A stretch of 64,000 nt of DNA from Clostridiales bacterium mt11 (GTDB lineage Bacteria; Bacillota; Clostridia; Tissierellales; Tepidimicrobiaceae): positions 62,001-126,000 of the forward strand of contig LN874945.1 in assembly GCA_001282665.1 (NCBI GenBank), given 5' to 3'. The notes beneath the pieces were generated by a model, which saw only the letters and a program-made list of their open reading frames with translations, was not told where the DNA came from and did no database searches. The translations under genes and the position numbers were made by a program. Below are positions 8,804 to 17,684 of this stretch, in pieces; position 1 is the first letter of the stretch, and every line of letters starts with the position of its first letter.

Positions 8804-9340
8804 ATGATAACTTTAGTTACAGGTGGGGCAAGGAGTGGCAAAAGTACCTTTGCAGAGAACCTATATAAAGATAAAAAGGACGTAGTATATATTGCTACAT
8901 CTAAAGTTTTTGATAAGGAGATGGAAAATAGAGTTAAACACCATAGGGAAAGAAGACCTATTTTTTGGAGAACCTATGAAGGAAATTATAATCTTATAGA
9001 GGCAGTAGGAGAAGAGAGAAACTATCTATTAGATTGTATGACTGTTCTTTCATCTAATATCATGTTTGATATGACAAAGGATATGGAATATATCGATGAT
9101 GATTTACAAAATAGGGTAGAGAATAGAATATATGATGAGTTATATTCCCTTATAAAGGATATCGAGAGCAAGGGATATAATCTAGTACTAGTTACCAATG
9201 AAGTGGGATATTCATTAGTGCCAGATAATCATATATGTAGAGTGTTTAGAGATATTCAAGGAAGGGTAAACCAAAGGATAGGGGCTATATCTCATGAGGT
9301 TTATTTGGTATGTTGTGGCATACCAGTGAAGATAAAGTGA
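8804..9340 (+). CDS. cobU: Adenosylcobinamide kinase / adenosylcobinamide-phosphate guanylyltransferase
   Basis: A 178-residue bifunctional enzyme that phosphorylates adenosylcobinamide and then adds GMP to give adenosylcobinamide-GDP. The N-terminus ITLVTGGARSGKS holds the P-loop (residues 7-14), and HHRERRP near 46-52 contains the histidine expected to take the guanylyl group. The family VTNEVGYSLVPDN and GRVNQ segments are present. An AGGTGATAAA site precedes the ATG, 13 bases after cobT. Its last codons overlap the start region of cobS. Confidence 0.93.
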   Translation: MITLVTGGARSGKSTFAENLYKDKKDVVYIATSKVFDKEMENRVKHHRERRPIFWRTYEGNYNLIEAVGEERNYLLDCMTVLSSNIMFDMTKDMEYIDDDLQNRVENRIYDELYSLIKDIESKGYNLVLVTNEVGYSLVPDNHICRVFRDIQGRVNQRIGAISHEVYLVCCGIPVKIK

Positions 9341-10074
9341 TAGATGGTTTAATATTGGCTATTCAGTTTTTAACGAGGCTGCCTATAAAAAAGCAGGTTG
9401 ATTTTAACGATAGAAATCTTTCAAAGAGCATTTTCTTTTTTCCATTGGTAGGCATTATTATTGGAGGAATTGGAGGATTAACCTATTGTATATTTGGTTA
9501 TCTAAATAAAGAAATGGGTTCCTTTTTTGCCGTACTCTCCATGATAATTGTAACAGGAGGTCTACACTTAGATGGATTATCGGATACTGCTGACGGTTTC
9601 TATTCCTATAGAGATAAGGAAAGGATACTTGAAATAATGAAGGACAGCAGAATTGGTGCTTTTGGGGTAATAGCTATAATATTGGATATCCTTATGAAAT
9701 ACATTATCCTATCCAGCTTAGAAGGAAATATTCCATTTATATTGGCATTATCCTATGGAAATAGCCGCGTTGTAATATCCTATATAATGTCAGTTAAAAA
9801 GGTTAGCAGAAAAAATGGATTAGGGGATATGTTTCATAGCAGTAATCCTCAAAGATATGCTCTATTTGGGGGCATTATATATGTATTAATTCTCATATTA
9901 TTAGACCCTAAGTATTTAATTCCTTTATTGTTCTCTTTTATAATGGGAGAAATAATTACTAGAGTAACCTATAAGAAGATAGATGGTTTTACGGGAGATG
10001 TATATGGAGCGACTATAGAACTAGGTGAAATAGTATCATTAATAACGTTCATGGGGGTGATAAGGTGGATATAA
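9337..10074 (+). CDS. cobS: Adenosylcobinamide-GDP ribazoletransferase (cobalamin synthase)
   Basis: An integral membrane enzyme joining adenosylcobinamide-GDP with alpha-ribazole (phosphate). Conserved segments include LAIQFLTRLPI at the N-terminus, TGGLHLDGLSDTADGF (acidic, Mg-binding) and KDSRIGAFGV. The GTG at 9337 gives the family-typical N-terminus and overlaps the cobU stop as GTGA. An ATG at 9310 with a GAGGT site 9 bases upstream is the alternative and adds nine residues. The end overlaps cobC by 10 bases, so translation is probably coupled along the operon. Confidence 0.9.
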   Translation: MIDGLILAIQFLTRLPIKKQVDFNDRNLSKSIFFFPLVGIIIGGIGGLTYCIFGYLNKEMGSFFAVLSMIIVTGGLHLDGLSDTADGFYSYRDKERILEIMKDSRIGAFGVIAIILDILMKYIILSSLEGNIPFILALSYGNSRVVISYIMSVKKVSRKNGLGDMFHSSNPQRYALFGGIIYVLILILLDPKYLIPLLFSFIMGEIITRVTYKKIDGFTGDVYGATIELGEIVSLITFMGVIRWI

Positions 10075-10637
10075 TCTTAGTACGCCATGGGGAAACAGAA
10101 GAAAATGTACTTAAAAATTTTAGTAGAAAAGATACTCATTTAACGAACAAGGGTAGAAAGCAGATTGAAAAGATAAGACCTTTTGTAGAAAGTCTATCCT
10201 TTGATAAGGTATATGTAAGCCCTCTTAATAGAGCTATAGAAACTATGGAGATATTAGGTTTAGATGGGGAAGTGGAAGAAAGGATTAAAGAAGTTGATTT
10301 TGGACTATTTGAAGGAAAAACCTATGAAGAGATAAAACAAGAATTCTCAGAGGAAACTAAGATGTGGGCTGAGGACTATATCAACTATGTAACTCCAGAA
10401 GGGGAAAGCGTAAAATTAGCCTATAAGAGAATTACATCTTTTTTAGAAGAGATATCCAAAAAAGATAAAGATGTGCTTTTAGTATGCCATGATGGAGCTA
10501 TAAGAATTGCTTTAAGTTGGATTTTTGACAATGTGGAATACTTTTTTAAATTTAAATCGGAAAATGGTAGCGTCAATATAATAACCGTAAATGAGGATGG
10601 ATTTAAGTATATTAGTAAGATGAACTATACTGTATAG
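10065..10637 (+). CDS. cobC: Alpha-ribazole phosphatase, histidine phosphatase family
   Basis: A 190-residue member of the phosphoglycerate-mutase-like histidine phosphatases. The N-terminal MDIILVRHGETEEN carries the catalytic RHG, and LVCHDGAIR near 140 gives the second histidine. Position at the end of cobT-cobU-cobS supports dephosphorylation of alpha-ribazole phosphate; without that context it could be any small-molecule phosphatase. The start is GTG at 10065, inside the end of cobS, with a GGGGGTG site. A long palindrome spans the stop codon. Confidence 0.85.
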   Translation: MDIILVRHGETEENVLKNFSRKDTHLTNKGRKQIEKIRPFVESLSFDKVYVSPLNRAIETMEILGLDGEVEERIKEVDFGLFEGKTYEEIKQEFSEETKMWAEDYINYVTPEGESVKLAYKRITSFLEEISKKDKDVLLVCHDGAIRIALSWIFDNVEYFFKFKSENGSVNIITVNEDGFKYISKMNYTV

Positions 10638-10644
10638 TTCATCT
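10618..10644. other. 27-base perfect palindrome across the cobC stop
   Basis: AGATGAACTATAC (10618-10630) and GTATAGTTCATCT (10632-10644) are exact inverted arms around a single T. The hairpin contains the cobC stop codon and lacks a U tract. It could end or protect the cob message, or be a dyad operator. Confidence 0.6.
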
Positions 10645-10678
10645 ACAAAAAGGTAAAAACTAAAGAGGAGGATGGGGT

Positions 10679-11020
10679 ATGGAAATTGAATTGTTTTTAG
10701 AGACAATCATACCTTATATAACAGGGGCATTAGAAGCAATTGGCGTATTCATCATTACATTAGCTTCAATTAGAGCACTTTTTGGATTTATAAAAGGTGG
10801 ATTCGATTTTGGCGACGATGAGATAAAATTGGATTTAGCAAAGGCTTTAGCTTTGAGTTTAGAGTTTAAACTAGCAGCTGAAATATTGAAGACCGTAATA
10901 GTTAGAACTTTAGATGAATTTTTAATCCTTTCAGCTATAACCATATTAAGGATTATCATAAGTTTTGTAATTCATTGGGAAGTAAAAGAAAAAGAGAAGA
11001 AGGCTGAAATGGTAAATTAA
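10679..11020 (+). CDS. DUF1622 family small membrane protein
   Basis: A 113-residue protein with hydrophobic segments at about 10-35, 55-75 and 80-100. A conserved acidic-basic linker (DDEIKLDLAKALALSLEFKLAAEILKT) and the LRIIISFVIHWE end match DUF1622 membrane proteins, whose function is unknown. A GAGGAGGATGGGGT site precedes the ATG. It has its own terminator downstream and is not obviously part of cobalamin synthesis. Confidence 0.85.
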   Translation: MEIELFLETIIPYITGALEAIGVFIITLASIRALFGFIKGGFDFGDDEIKLDLAKALALSLEFKLAAEILKTVIVRTLDEFLILSAITILRIIISFVIHWEVKEKEKKAEMVN

Positions 11021-11050
11021 AAAGGAGAGAATATATTCTCTCCTTTTTAA
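11019..11050 (+). terminator. Terminator of DUF1622 gene
   Basis: AAAAGGAGAGAAT pairs with ATTCTCTCCTTTT across a two-to-four-base loop, followed by TTAATTT, immediately after the stop. Confidence 0.85.
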
Positions 11051-11087
11051 TTTAAAATATATAGATTGGATAAGAAAAATAAAGGAA

Positions 11088-11104
11088 GGTCAAGAAAGGT
11101 CAAG
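11088..11104 (+). promoter_or_regulatory. Degenerate CtsR box upstream of hsp20
   Basis: GGTCAAG AAA GGTCAAG: two direct heptads at the three-base spacing of the CtsR operator, each differing from GGTCAAA in the last base. A second, better box lies 78 bases further on. Confidence 0.55.
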
Positions 11105-11144
11105 GTAACTTGAATAGAAAAGAGGTTAACATAATATATGATAT

Positions 11145-11173
11145 TTGAATAATAATGTAATAGGTAGTATATT
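11145..11173 (+). promoter_or_regulatory. Sigma-A promoter of hsp20
   Basis: TTGAAT (11145-11150), 17 bases, TATATT (11168-11173). The CtsR box begins 9 bases after the -10 element, over the likely start site. Confidence 0.75.
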
Positions 11174-11182
11174 TATATTGAA

Positions 11183-11199
11183 GGTCAAAGTAAGTCAAA
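11183..11199 (+). promoter_or_regulatory. CtsR operator of hsp20
   Basis: GGTCAAA GTA AGTCAAA matches the CtsR direct-repeat consensus (RGTCAAA, three bases, RGTCAAA). It overlaps the initiation region, so repression by promoter occlusion is expected. ctsR itself is not in the window. Confidence 0.88.
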
Positions 11200-11224
11200 G
11201 TTAATTTTATAGGAGGTTGATATT

Positions 11225-11662
11225 ATGTTTGGAATCACACCTTATAGAGGATGGCAAAGAGAGATGCCAAAAATATTTGAAAGAGATTTTGACAGGATGT
11301 TTGATGCTATGTTAGAGGAATTTGGAGATAAATCCTCATATCCATTAAGAGTAGATGTTAAAGAAAATGATGAGGAATACTTAGTAGAAGCTGAGATTCC
11401 CGGAGTAAATAAAGATGATATATATGTAGAAATAAATGATGATATTTTAACTATAGCCGTAGAAAGAAAAGAAGAAGTAAACGAAGAAAAAGAAAATTAC
11501 ATTAGACGTGAAAGAAGATTTGGATCCTTCAAAAGATCTTTCAATGTGGAGGATGTAGATCAAGAGAATATAAAGGCTAAATTTGAAAATGGCATATTAA
11601 ATATAAAATTACCTAAAAGGGAATCAAATCCTCCAAAGAGAAATAGAATCTCTATAGAATAA
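11225..11662 (+). CDS. Hsp20/alpha-crystallin small heat-shock protein
   Basis: A 145-residue ATP-independent chaperone that holds unfolding proteins. The alpha-crystallin domain spans about 45-135 (LRVDVKENDEEYLVEAEIPGVNKDDIYVEI, then FKRSFNVE, then AKFENGILNIKLPK with the GIL-type motif). A short flexible N-terminus precedes it, and the C-terminal tail RNRISIE supplies the IXI motif used for oligomer assembly. AGGAGG lies 8 bases before the ATG. It is controlled by the CtsR boxes just upstream, and a terminator follows. Confidence 0.95.
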   Translation: MFGITPYRGWQREMPKIFERDFDRMFDAMLEEFGDKSSYPLRVDVKENDEEYLVEAEIPGVNKDDIYVEINDDILTIAVERKEEVNEEKENYIRRERRFGSFKRSFNVEDVDQENIKAKFENGILNIKLPKRESNPPKRNRISIE

Positions 11663-11680
11663 GTTGTGTAGAGACTTGTC

Positions 11681-11730
11681 TGTGCTTAGGAACTGACTTT
11701 CATTGAGAAGTAGACTCCTAAGCACTTTTT
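11681..11730 (+). terminator. Terminator of hsp20
   Basis: GTGCTTAGGA pairs with TCCTAAGCAC across about 22 bases, followed by TTTTTATTTTT. The rest of the gap to 11918 is very AT-rich, with no convincing gene. Confidence 0.8.
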
Positions 11731-11918
11731 ATTTTTGAATATAATCAAGGCACTATATCCATTTAAAGCACTACTTAATAAAGTTAATATATTTATGTAT
11801 ATTTTCAAAATATATACTATATTTTATAAATATTTTTCATTTTATTATAATATCGCCAATATATTTGATATAATGATATATATATATAATGAGAGTATAA
11901 AGATAGGAGGAAAGGCAC

Positions 11919-13688
11919 ATGAAAAAGCTTTTAACAGGCAACGAGGCTATTGCAAGAGGAGCCTATGAAGCAGGCTGTTTAATAGCCTGTGCTTATCCGG
12001 GAACACCAAGTACTGAAATCTTGGAAAACGTTTCCCAATACGAAGAAATACGCTCAGAATGGTCTACAAATGAAAAGGTAGCCTTAGAGGTGGCTAGCGG
12101 AGCATCTATTGCTGGAGCTAGATCTTTGGTAGCCATGAAGCATGTAGGATTAAACGTAGCTGCAGACCCAATGTTTACTATGGCATATGAAGGTGTAAAT
12201 GGTGGACTAGTTATAATAACTGCCGATGAACCCGGTATGCATAGTTCACAAAACGAGCAGGACAACAGACTGTATGCTCCACATGCTAAAGTAGCTATGG
12301 TAGAACCAGCAGATAGTAAGGAGTGTAAAGATTTTATTAAACATGCATTTGAAATTAGCGAAACCTATGATACTCCAGTGATATTTAGAGTTACTACAAG
12401 GGTTTGTCACAGTAAAGGAATAGTAGAGTTAGAAGAAAGAAAAGAAGCAACTATCAAGGAATATACAAAGGATATTAAAAAGTATATAATGGTTCCTGCT
12501 AATTCAAAGGTAAAACATGTAGAAATAGAAAACGAAAGACTTCCAAGGTTAAGAAAATATTCAAATACAACTCCATTAAATAGGATTGAATGGGGAGATA
12601 AAAAAGTTGGAATCATCACAAGTGGTATTTCTTATCTTCATGCTAAAGAAGTATTTGGAGATAAGGCATCGTACTTAAAGATTGGATTTAGCTATCCTCT
12701 ACCTGATAGGTTAATAAGAGAATTTGCAGATGAAGTAGAGACATTGTATATAATTGAAGAAAACGATCCCTATATTGAAAGCTTTGTAAAGGCCATGGGT
12801 ATAGAATGTATAGGAAAAGAACTTATCCCAATATGTGGAGAACTAAGTCCTGGGATTATTAGACAAGCCATATTAAAAGAAGAAGAAAAAGAAAGCTATG
12901 AAGTAGATATCAATGTACCAGCAAGACCTCCTGCATTATGTGCGGGGTGTCCTCATAGGGGAATATTCTATGCGGTAAGTAAGTATAAAGACAAGATAAT
13001 TTCAACATCGGATATTGGCTGCTATACATTAGGGATGGCACCACCATTAGGCGTAGGGGATATCAGCATATGTATGGGAGCAGGCATAACAGCAGGTATA
13101 GGATTTGATAGAGTAAATCAAATGGCAGATAGAGACAAAAAGGTATTTGGATTTATTGGGGACTCAACATTTTTCCATTCAGGTATTACAGGATTAATAG
13201 ATGCAGTCTATAACGGTACCAATATGGTCATTGTAATATTGGACAATAGAATAACTGCTATGACTGGTCATCAAGAAAATCCAGGTACAGGCAAGAATAT
13301 AGTAGGTCAAGAAACACCGATGGTGGATATTGAATCCATCGTGAAAGCTGTAGGAGTTAAAGAAGAAAATATTAGGGTGATAGACCCTTATGATTTAGAT
13401 GAAACCAATAAAGCGGTAAAAGAGGCTTATGAATCGGAAGAGTTATTTGTAATAATTACAAAACAACCTTGTGCACTAATAAAGGATATTCAAAGAGAGA
13501 GAAGAGGACTTCATTGTGAAATAGATCAAGATAAATGCAGGAAATGTAAAACTTGTTTGCGAATTGGTTGTCCAGCAATTTCATTTAAGGACAATGTAGT
13601 AAGCATAGACAATCAATGTAATGGCTGTACAGTATGTCTTCAAGTTTGTCCATTTAATGCTATAGAATTTAACGGAGAAAGTAGGTGA
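11919..13688 (+). CDS. iorA: Indolepyruvate ferredoxin oxidoreductase, alpha subunit
   Basis: A 589-residue thiamine-diphosphate iron-sulfur enzyme. With IorB it oxidatively decarboxylates aryl pyruvates from aromatic amino acids to acyl-CoA, reducing ferredoxin. In order it shows a pyrimidine-binding domain (GNEAIARGAYEAGCLIACAYPGTPSTEI), a TPP-binding domain with a GDSTFFHSGITGLIDAVYNGTN motif (about 415-436), and a C-terminal pair of 4Fe-4S motifs (CRKCKTCLRIGCP and CNGCTVCLQVCP, about 537-580). An AGGAGG site precedes the ATG. IorB follows after 4 bases. Confidence 0.95.
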   Translation: MKKLLTGNEAIARGAYEAGCLIACAYPGTPSTEILENVSQYEEIRSEWSTNEKVALEVASGASIAGARSLVAMKHVGLNVAADPMFTMAYEGVNGGLVIITADEPGMHSSQNEQDNRLYAPHAKVAMVEPADSKECKDFIKHAFEISETYDTPVIFRVTTRVCHSKGIVELEERKEATIKEYTKDIKKYIMVPANSKVKHVEIENERLPRLRKYSNTTPLNRIEWGDKKVGIITSGISYLHAKEVFGDKASYLKIGFSYPLPDRLIREFADEVETLYIIEENDPYIESFVKAMGIECIGKELIPICGELSPGIIRQAILKEEEKESYEVDINVPARPPALCAGCPHRGIFYAVSKYKDKIISTSDIGCYTLGMAPPLGVGDISICMGAGITAGIGFDRVNQMADRDKKVFGFIGDSTFFHSGITGLIDAVYNGTNMVIVILDNRITAMTGHQENPGTGKNIVGQETPMVDIESIVKAVGVKEENIRVIDPYDLDETNKAVKEAYESEELFVIITKQPCALIKDIQRERRGLHCEIDQDKCRKCKTCLRIGCPAISFKDNVVSIDNQCNGCTVCLQVCPFNAIEFNGESR

Positions 13689-13692
13689 TCCT

Positions 13693-14262
13693 GTGGTTAA
13701 ATCTTTACTTTTAGTAGGAGTAGGAGGTCAAGGGACTATCCTTGTATCGAAAATTCTTTCCCAAGGATTGGTTAAGGAAGGATACGATGTTAAGATGTCG
13801 GAGATCCATGGAATGTCACAGAGAGGTGGAAGTGTTACTACTCAGATAAGATTTGGTGAAAAGGTATATTCTCCTTCTATAGATAAGGGAGAAGCAGATG
13901 TAATAATAGCTTTTGAAAAGTTAGAAGCTGCTAGATATATAAGTCAATTAAGAAAGAGTGGCACACTAATAGTAAACGATGAGGAAATTTATCCATTACC
14001 TGTATTATCAGGATTAGCTGAATATCCAGACGGAGTTATAGAATCCCTTAAGAAGAGCGTAGATAATATAAAGGTAATAGAAGCAAAAAAGATTGCAGAA
14101 GAATTAGGGGAGGTAAGATCCCAAAATATAGTCATGCTAGGATGCTTAGTAAAAGCATTAGACCTTGAAAATATAGATTGGATAGAGTTGATAAAAGAAA
14201 ACTTACCAGAGAGGGTTCATGAAGTTAATATAAAAGCTTTTGGAAAAGGGTTAAGCTTATAG
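13693..14262 (+). CDS. iorB: Indolepyruvate ferredoxin oxidoreductase, beta subunit
   Basis: A 189-residue gamma-type subunit of the 2-oxoacid oxidoreductase family. The N-terminus LLLVGVGGQGTILVSKIL and the KMSEIHGMSQRGGSVTTQIRFG segment (about 36-56) are diagnostic; they form the CoA/substrate side of the IorA-IorB complex. The start is GTG at 13693 with a GGTGATC site, four bases after iorA, so the two are co-translated. A clear terminator follows. Confidence 0.94.
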   Translation: MVKSLLLVGVGGQGTILVSKILSQGLVKEGYDVKMSEIHGMSQRGGSVTTQIRFGEKVYSPSIDKGEADVIIAFEKLEAARYISQLRKSGTLIVNDEEIYPLPVLSGLAEYPDGVIESLKKSVDNIKVIEAKKIAEELGEVRSQNIVMLGCLVKALDLENIDWIELIKENLPERVHEVNIKAFGKGLSL

Positions 14263-14274
14263 ACTTCCTTTTTT

Positions 14275-14313
14275 AAATATGGCAGTAGACAAATCTACTG
14301 CCATATTTTTTAA
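14275..14313 (+). terminator. Terminator of iorAB
   Basis: AAATATGGCAGTAGA pairs exactly with TCTACTGCCATATTT (four-base loop), followed by T residues. Confidence 0.92.
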
Positions 14314-14388
14314 AAAAGATGACTTTATTGGAGTTAGCCTTGTTCATTTTTCAATTATAATATTATATAATTATCTAGGGGGATATTG

Positions 14389-15324
14389 ATGGATAGATTT
14401 GTACAATTTAAGGATAAGATAATATCTAATGTATCCAAGGTAATAGTAGGAAAAGAAAAAATAATTGAACTTTTAATAGTATCTTTTTTGTCGGAAGGAC
14501 ATATCTTACTTGAAGATATACCGGGAATGGGTAAAACTATGATGGTAAAAGCTTTTTCTAAAACCTTAGGAATACCTTATAAAAGGATTCAATTTACTCC
14601 AGATTTACTGCCTTCGGATATTACGGGAATAAACTATTACAATCAAAGGTCAGAAAATTTCCAATTTAGACAGGGTCCTTTATTTTCAAGTATTGTATTA
14701 GCTGATGAGATAAATAGAGCCACACCAAGAACTCAGTCAAGTCTTTTAGAAGCCATGGAGGAAAAACAGATTACAGTAGATGGAGAAACAAGATTTCTTA
14801 AAAGACCTTTTATGGTATTAGCCACTCAAAATCCTATAGAATCTTATGGGACTTTTCCTTTGCCAGAAGCTCAATTGGATAGATTTTTTATGAGGATAAG
14901 TATAGGGTATCCTAGTAGAGAAGAAGAAAAGCAGATAATAAACAAGAATATAGAGGATCCTTTAAAGAAAATGGAGTGTATTATGGGAATGGAAGAGTTG
15001 GAAAATCTATTTGAAAATGTATCTAAAGTTAGCTGCTCTGAAGATGTAATGGACTATATTGTCGATGTTGTATTTGAAACGAGAACTATGGATAATTTAC
15101 AATTGGGGGTAAGTCCTAGGGGAACTATAGCTCTCTTTAAAGCTTGTCAATCTTATGCTGCTATAAACGGAAGGAATTACATAATACCTGAAGATGTTAA
15201 GGCTATGGCACCAAATGTATTAAATCATAGAATTATTGGCAAACAAATGAATAATATGGATAAAAATATAAGTATAATAGAAGAGATACTTAAAAAGGTA
15301 AAAGTACCTTTAGAAAGGATTTAA
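14389..15324 (+). CDS. MoxR-family AAA+ ATPase
   Basis: A 311-residue AAA+ chaperone-like ATPase. Walker A LLEDIPGMGKT is at about 45-55, Walker B VLADEINRATPRTQSSLLEAMEE at about 104-126, sensor ATQNPIESYGTFPLPEAQLDRF at about 146-167, and a C-terminal lid with LGVSPRGT. The ATG at 14389 fits the AGGGGG site better than the TTG one codon earlier. MoxR proteins work with a partner DUF58 (VWA-like) protein, encoded two bases downstream, in maturation or stress functions that remain poorly defined. Confidence 0.92.
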   Translation: MDRFVQFKDKIISNVSKVIVGKEKIIELLIVSFLSEGHILLEDIPGMGKTMMVKAFSKTLGIPYKRIQFTPDLLPSDITGINYYNQRSENFQFRQGPLFSSIVLADEINRATPRTQSSLLEAMEEKQITVDGETRFLKRPFMVLATQNPIESYGTFPLPEAQLDRFFMRISIGYPSREEEKQIINKNIEDPLKKMECIMGMEELENLFENVSKVSCSEDVMDYIVDVVFETRTMDNLQLGVSPRGTIALFKACQSYAAINGRNYIIPEDVKAMAPNVLNHRIIGKQMNNMDKNISIIEEILKKVKVPLERI

Positions 15325-15326
15325 AT

Positions 15327-16433
15327 ATGCTTTGGTTCTTTATTATTCTAGTAGCTTTAACATTTATATTTAATTGGCTTACTGTGAAACATGGGTTAGA
15401 GGGAGTTAGCTATATAAGAAGCTTGTCTAAAAATATGGTAGAAATAGGGGAAGAATTTGAAATCATAGCAACTATAGAAAATCGAAAATTTTTTCCAGTG
15501 GCTTTTTTAAAGATAACAGAAAAATTTCCTTTAAGTTTAAATTACAAAATGAAATCTAATTGTGATAGAATAGGGGATTGTTTCGATCATATTATCACTT
15601 TGTTTATTATGCCATATCAAAGGGTAAAAAGAACCTACTCAGTTTCTGGAAGTGAAAGAGGTCATTACATATTTAGAAGTGCAAGGCTAGAGGCTGGAGA
15701 CTTTATAGGGTTCAAGACCTCTCAGAAAGATGTAGATTATCTACAGGAATTAGTTGTATTGCCTAAGAAAATAGATTTAGATGAAGATTTAATGCCCTTT
15801 GGTAATTATTATGGAGATATTTCTGTTATAAGATGGATAATAGATGATCCGCTGATGACTACTGGGATAAGAGAATATACTGGTAATGAACCAGAAAAAC
15901 ATATCCATTGGCCTTCTTCCTTAAAATATAATAGTTTAATGGTAAAAAATTTTGATTTTACTACAGATAACGATGTGAAGATTATTCTGAATGTGGAATG
16001 TAGTAAACCTTTTTGGGTAAATGTTGATAAAGATAAAATTGAAGATTGTATTTCCCTATGTAGGGGCTTAGTGGAAGAATTAGAGCATAATAAGATTCCC
16101 TATAATTTTATTACTAATTCCTATGGTGAACATAATATGATAGAAAATTTTCATGCAGGAGGAGTTAACTATTATAATAGTACACTAAATGCTTTGGGAA
16201 AAGTGTCCTATGGAGTGGCGATCAAATTTGAGGATTTAATAGATGATATTTTTAATAGAAGAGAGAACTTTACTACTTTTATCCTTGTTACTCCTAGAAT
16301 ATTTGATCCCTATATAGAGCCATTGAATAAATTAATAACCAATGGCAATAAGCTTATCCTAATATCCTTGGAAGAAGAAAAATTGGATAAGCTAGATTCG
16401 TCAATCATAAAATATATAAGGAGAATTTCATGA
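15327..16433 (+). CDS. DUF58 domain-containing protein
   Basis: A 368-residue protein with an N-terminal membrane segment (about 1-18) and an exposed beta-rich region. The DUF58 core lies around 178-192 (TGIREYTGNEPEKHIHWPSSLK, equivalent to the family R-Y-G-D-x-R-x-I-x-W region). A VWA-like C-terminus follows. It is the standard partner of the MoxR ATPase encoded upstream. It overlaps the next gene by ATGA, so the trio is one operon. Confidence 0.88.
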   Translation: MLWFFIILVALTFIFNWLTVKHGLEGVSYIRSLSKNMVEIGEEFEIIATIENRKFFPVAFLKITEKFPLSLNYKMKSNCDRIGDCFDHIITLFIMPYQRVKRTYSVSGSERGHYIFRSARLEAGDFIGFKTSQKDVDYLQELVVLPKKIDLDEDLMPFGNYYGDISVIRWIIDDPLMTTGIREYTGNEPEKHIHWPSSLKYNSLMVKNFDFTTDNDVKIILNVECSKPFWVNVDKDKIEDCISLCRGLVEELEHNKIPYNFITNSYGEHNMIENFHAGGVNYYNSTLNALGKVSYGVAIKFEDLIDDIFNRRENFTTFILVTPRIFDPYIEPLNKLITNGNKLILISLEEEKLDKLDSSIIKYIRRIS

Positions 16434-17638
16434 AGGGATTAATTTTAATAGAGCTAATAAGTTTAGTTTCTTTTATATTTAGTCTATTGACCTTTGTAGT
16501 GCAGAAGGCAACTATAAGTAATTTTATGATTATATTTCTGTGGACTCTTTTAGTATCATATTTGTTAGTCTCACTAAAGAATAAGAATAGAAAGTATTTG
16601 TATATTGGGATATTAATGTTTTTACCAGTCATTAGGTACCATACTATCTTAGATATAATATTCTTATCTGTAACCGCTATCTATATATATTATTATATAT
16701 TTCAATATTTTGGAGAAGTTGGATTTAACTTTATAAAAGGAGATTTTCAAAAAAAACTAATATTTTTTTTAGTCATCATTCTTCTGTCCTTTATTTTAAA
16801 GGGTACCTATATGACGAGGCTAAGATATACTACTTTTATGATAATATATTTTATTTCTACAATTATATTTTTGAGGAGTCTAAGACATTTAGAATATGAT
16901 TCAGATATAAAAAGATTAAATAAAAGTAATTTAAACTATGTTTTATTTATAACTATATTTTCTTTAATATTTAGTATGGATAAGCTAAAGAATGTTCTTT
17001 TTATGGGAATAAAGAACTTATATATATTAGTTGTAAATATAATTTTTAAAATACTCTATTGGCCTATGGTATATTTGGTGAATCTAGTAAATTATTTAAT
17101 AGAATTTATTATAAATTTACAAGCCGAGAATATGACACGTCCATTAGATGAAGGAGCTAATGAAATATTAGATTTTTCAAAATTGGTACAAGAAGATCCA
17201 AGTCTTCCTTCTTGGCTTGTAAGCTTGATATCTGTAGTTTCCAAGTTAGCCATCATTATATTTATAATTTTTTTAGTTAAAAGACTTTTTAGGAAAAAGG
17301 TATTTAATAGAAGAAAAGAAGGCAAAGCCTATATAGAAGAAAGAGAGTTTATTAGTTTAAATAATAAAGGCAAGAACAGAATACTTATATTTAAACCAAA
17401 AGGAGTAAAGGAACAAATAAGATACTATTATAAAAAATATATGATTAAAGCTAAAAAGAAGGGAATAGGCATAGAAGATTGGAATACTAGTTTAGATATA
17501 AACATAAAGGCAGAAAAAGTCTTTAACAAAGAGGGAATAGATAGATTAAGGCATATCTATATAGAAACAAGGTATAGTAAAGAAGAAGTAAGTCAAAGTA
17601 GGGCACAGGAGATGAAAAGATTATATAAAAGGATATAG
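16430..17638 (+). CDS. Multi-spanning membrane protein with DUF4129-like C-terminus
   Basis: A 402-residue protein. Hydrophobic segments run through about residues 1-255, with another near 270-290, then a basic soluble tail. The tail (IRYYYKKYMIKAKKKGIGIEDWNTS, then RHIYIETRYSKEEVSQ) resembles the DUF4129 end usually attached to transglutaminase-like proteins in MoxR/DUF58 loci. No transglutaminase Cys-His-Asp core is visible, so this looks like a membrane-only version. It starts within the DUF58 stop (ATGA overlap). Function unknown. Confidence 0.7.
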   Translation: MKGLILIELISLVSFIFSLLTFVVQKATISNFMIIFLWTLLVSYLLVSLKNKNRKYLYIGILMFLPVIRYHTILDIIFLSVTAIYIYYYIFQYFGEVGFNFIKGDFQKKLIFFLVIILLSFILKGTYMTRLRYTTFMIIYFISTIIFLRSLRHLEYDSDIKRLNKSNLNYVLFITIFSLIFSMDKLKNVLFMGIKNLYILVVNIIFKILYWPMVYLVNLVNYLIEFIINLQAENMTRPLDEGANEILDFSKLVQEDPSLPSWLVSLISVVSKLAIIIFIIFLVKRLFRKKVFNRRKEGKAYIEEREFISLNNKGKNRILIFKPKGVKEQIRYYYKKYMIKAKKKGIGIEDWNTSLDINIKAEKVFNKEGIDRLRHIYIETRYSKEEVSQSRAQEMKRLYKRI

Positions 17639-17642
17639 TAGG

Positions 17643-17679
17643 AAAACCCCAGCGGAGAGGATTCTCTCCGTTGGGGTTT
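17643..17679. terminator. Bidirectional terminator between membrane-protein gene and pncB
   Basis: AAACCCCAGCGGAGAG pairs with CTCTCCGTTGGGGTTT (one wobble) around GATT, flanked by A and T runs. It serves both converging genes. Confidence 0.92.
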
Positions 17680-17684
17680 GTTTT

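Noticed and set aside
11735..11918. An open frame of about 77 codons before iorA
   Set aside because: It is Ile/Tyr/Lys-rich AT sequence with no ribosome site, it overlaps the iorA leader and looks like chance.
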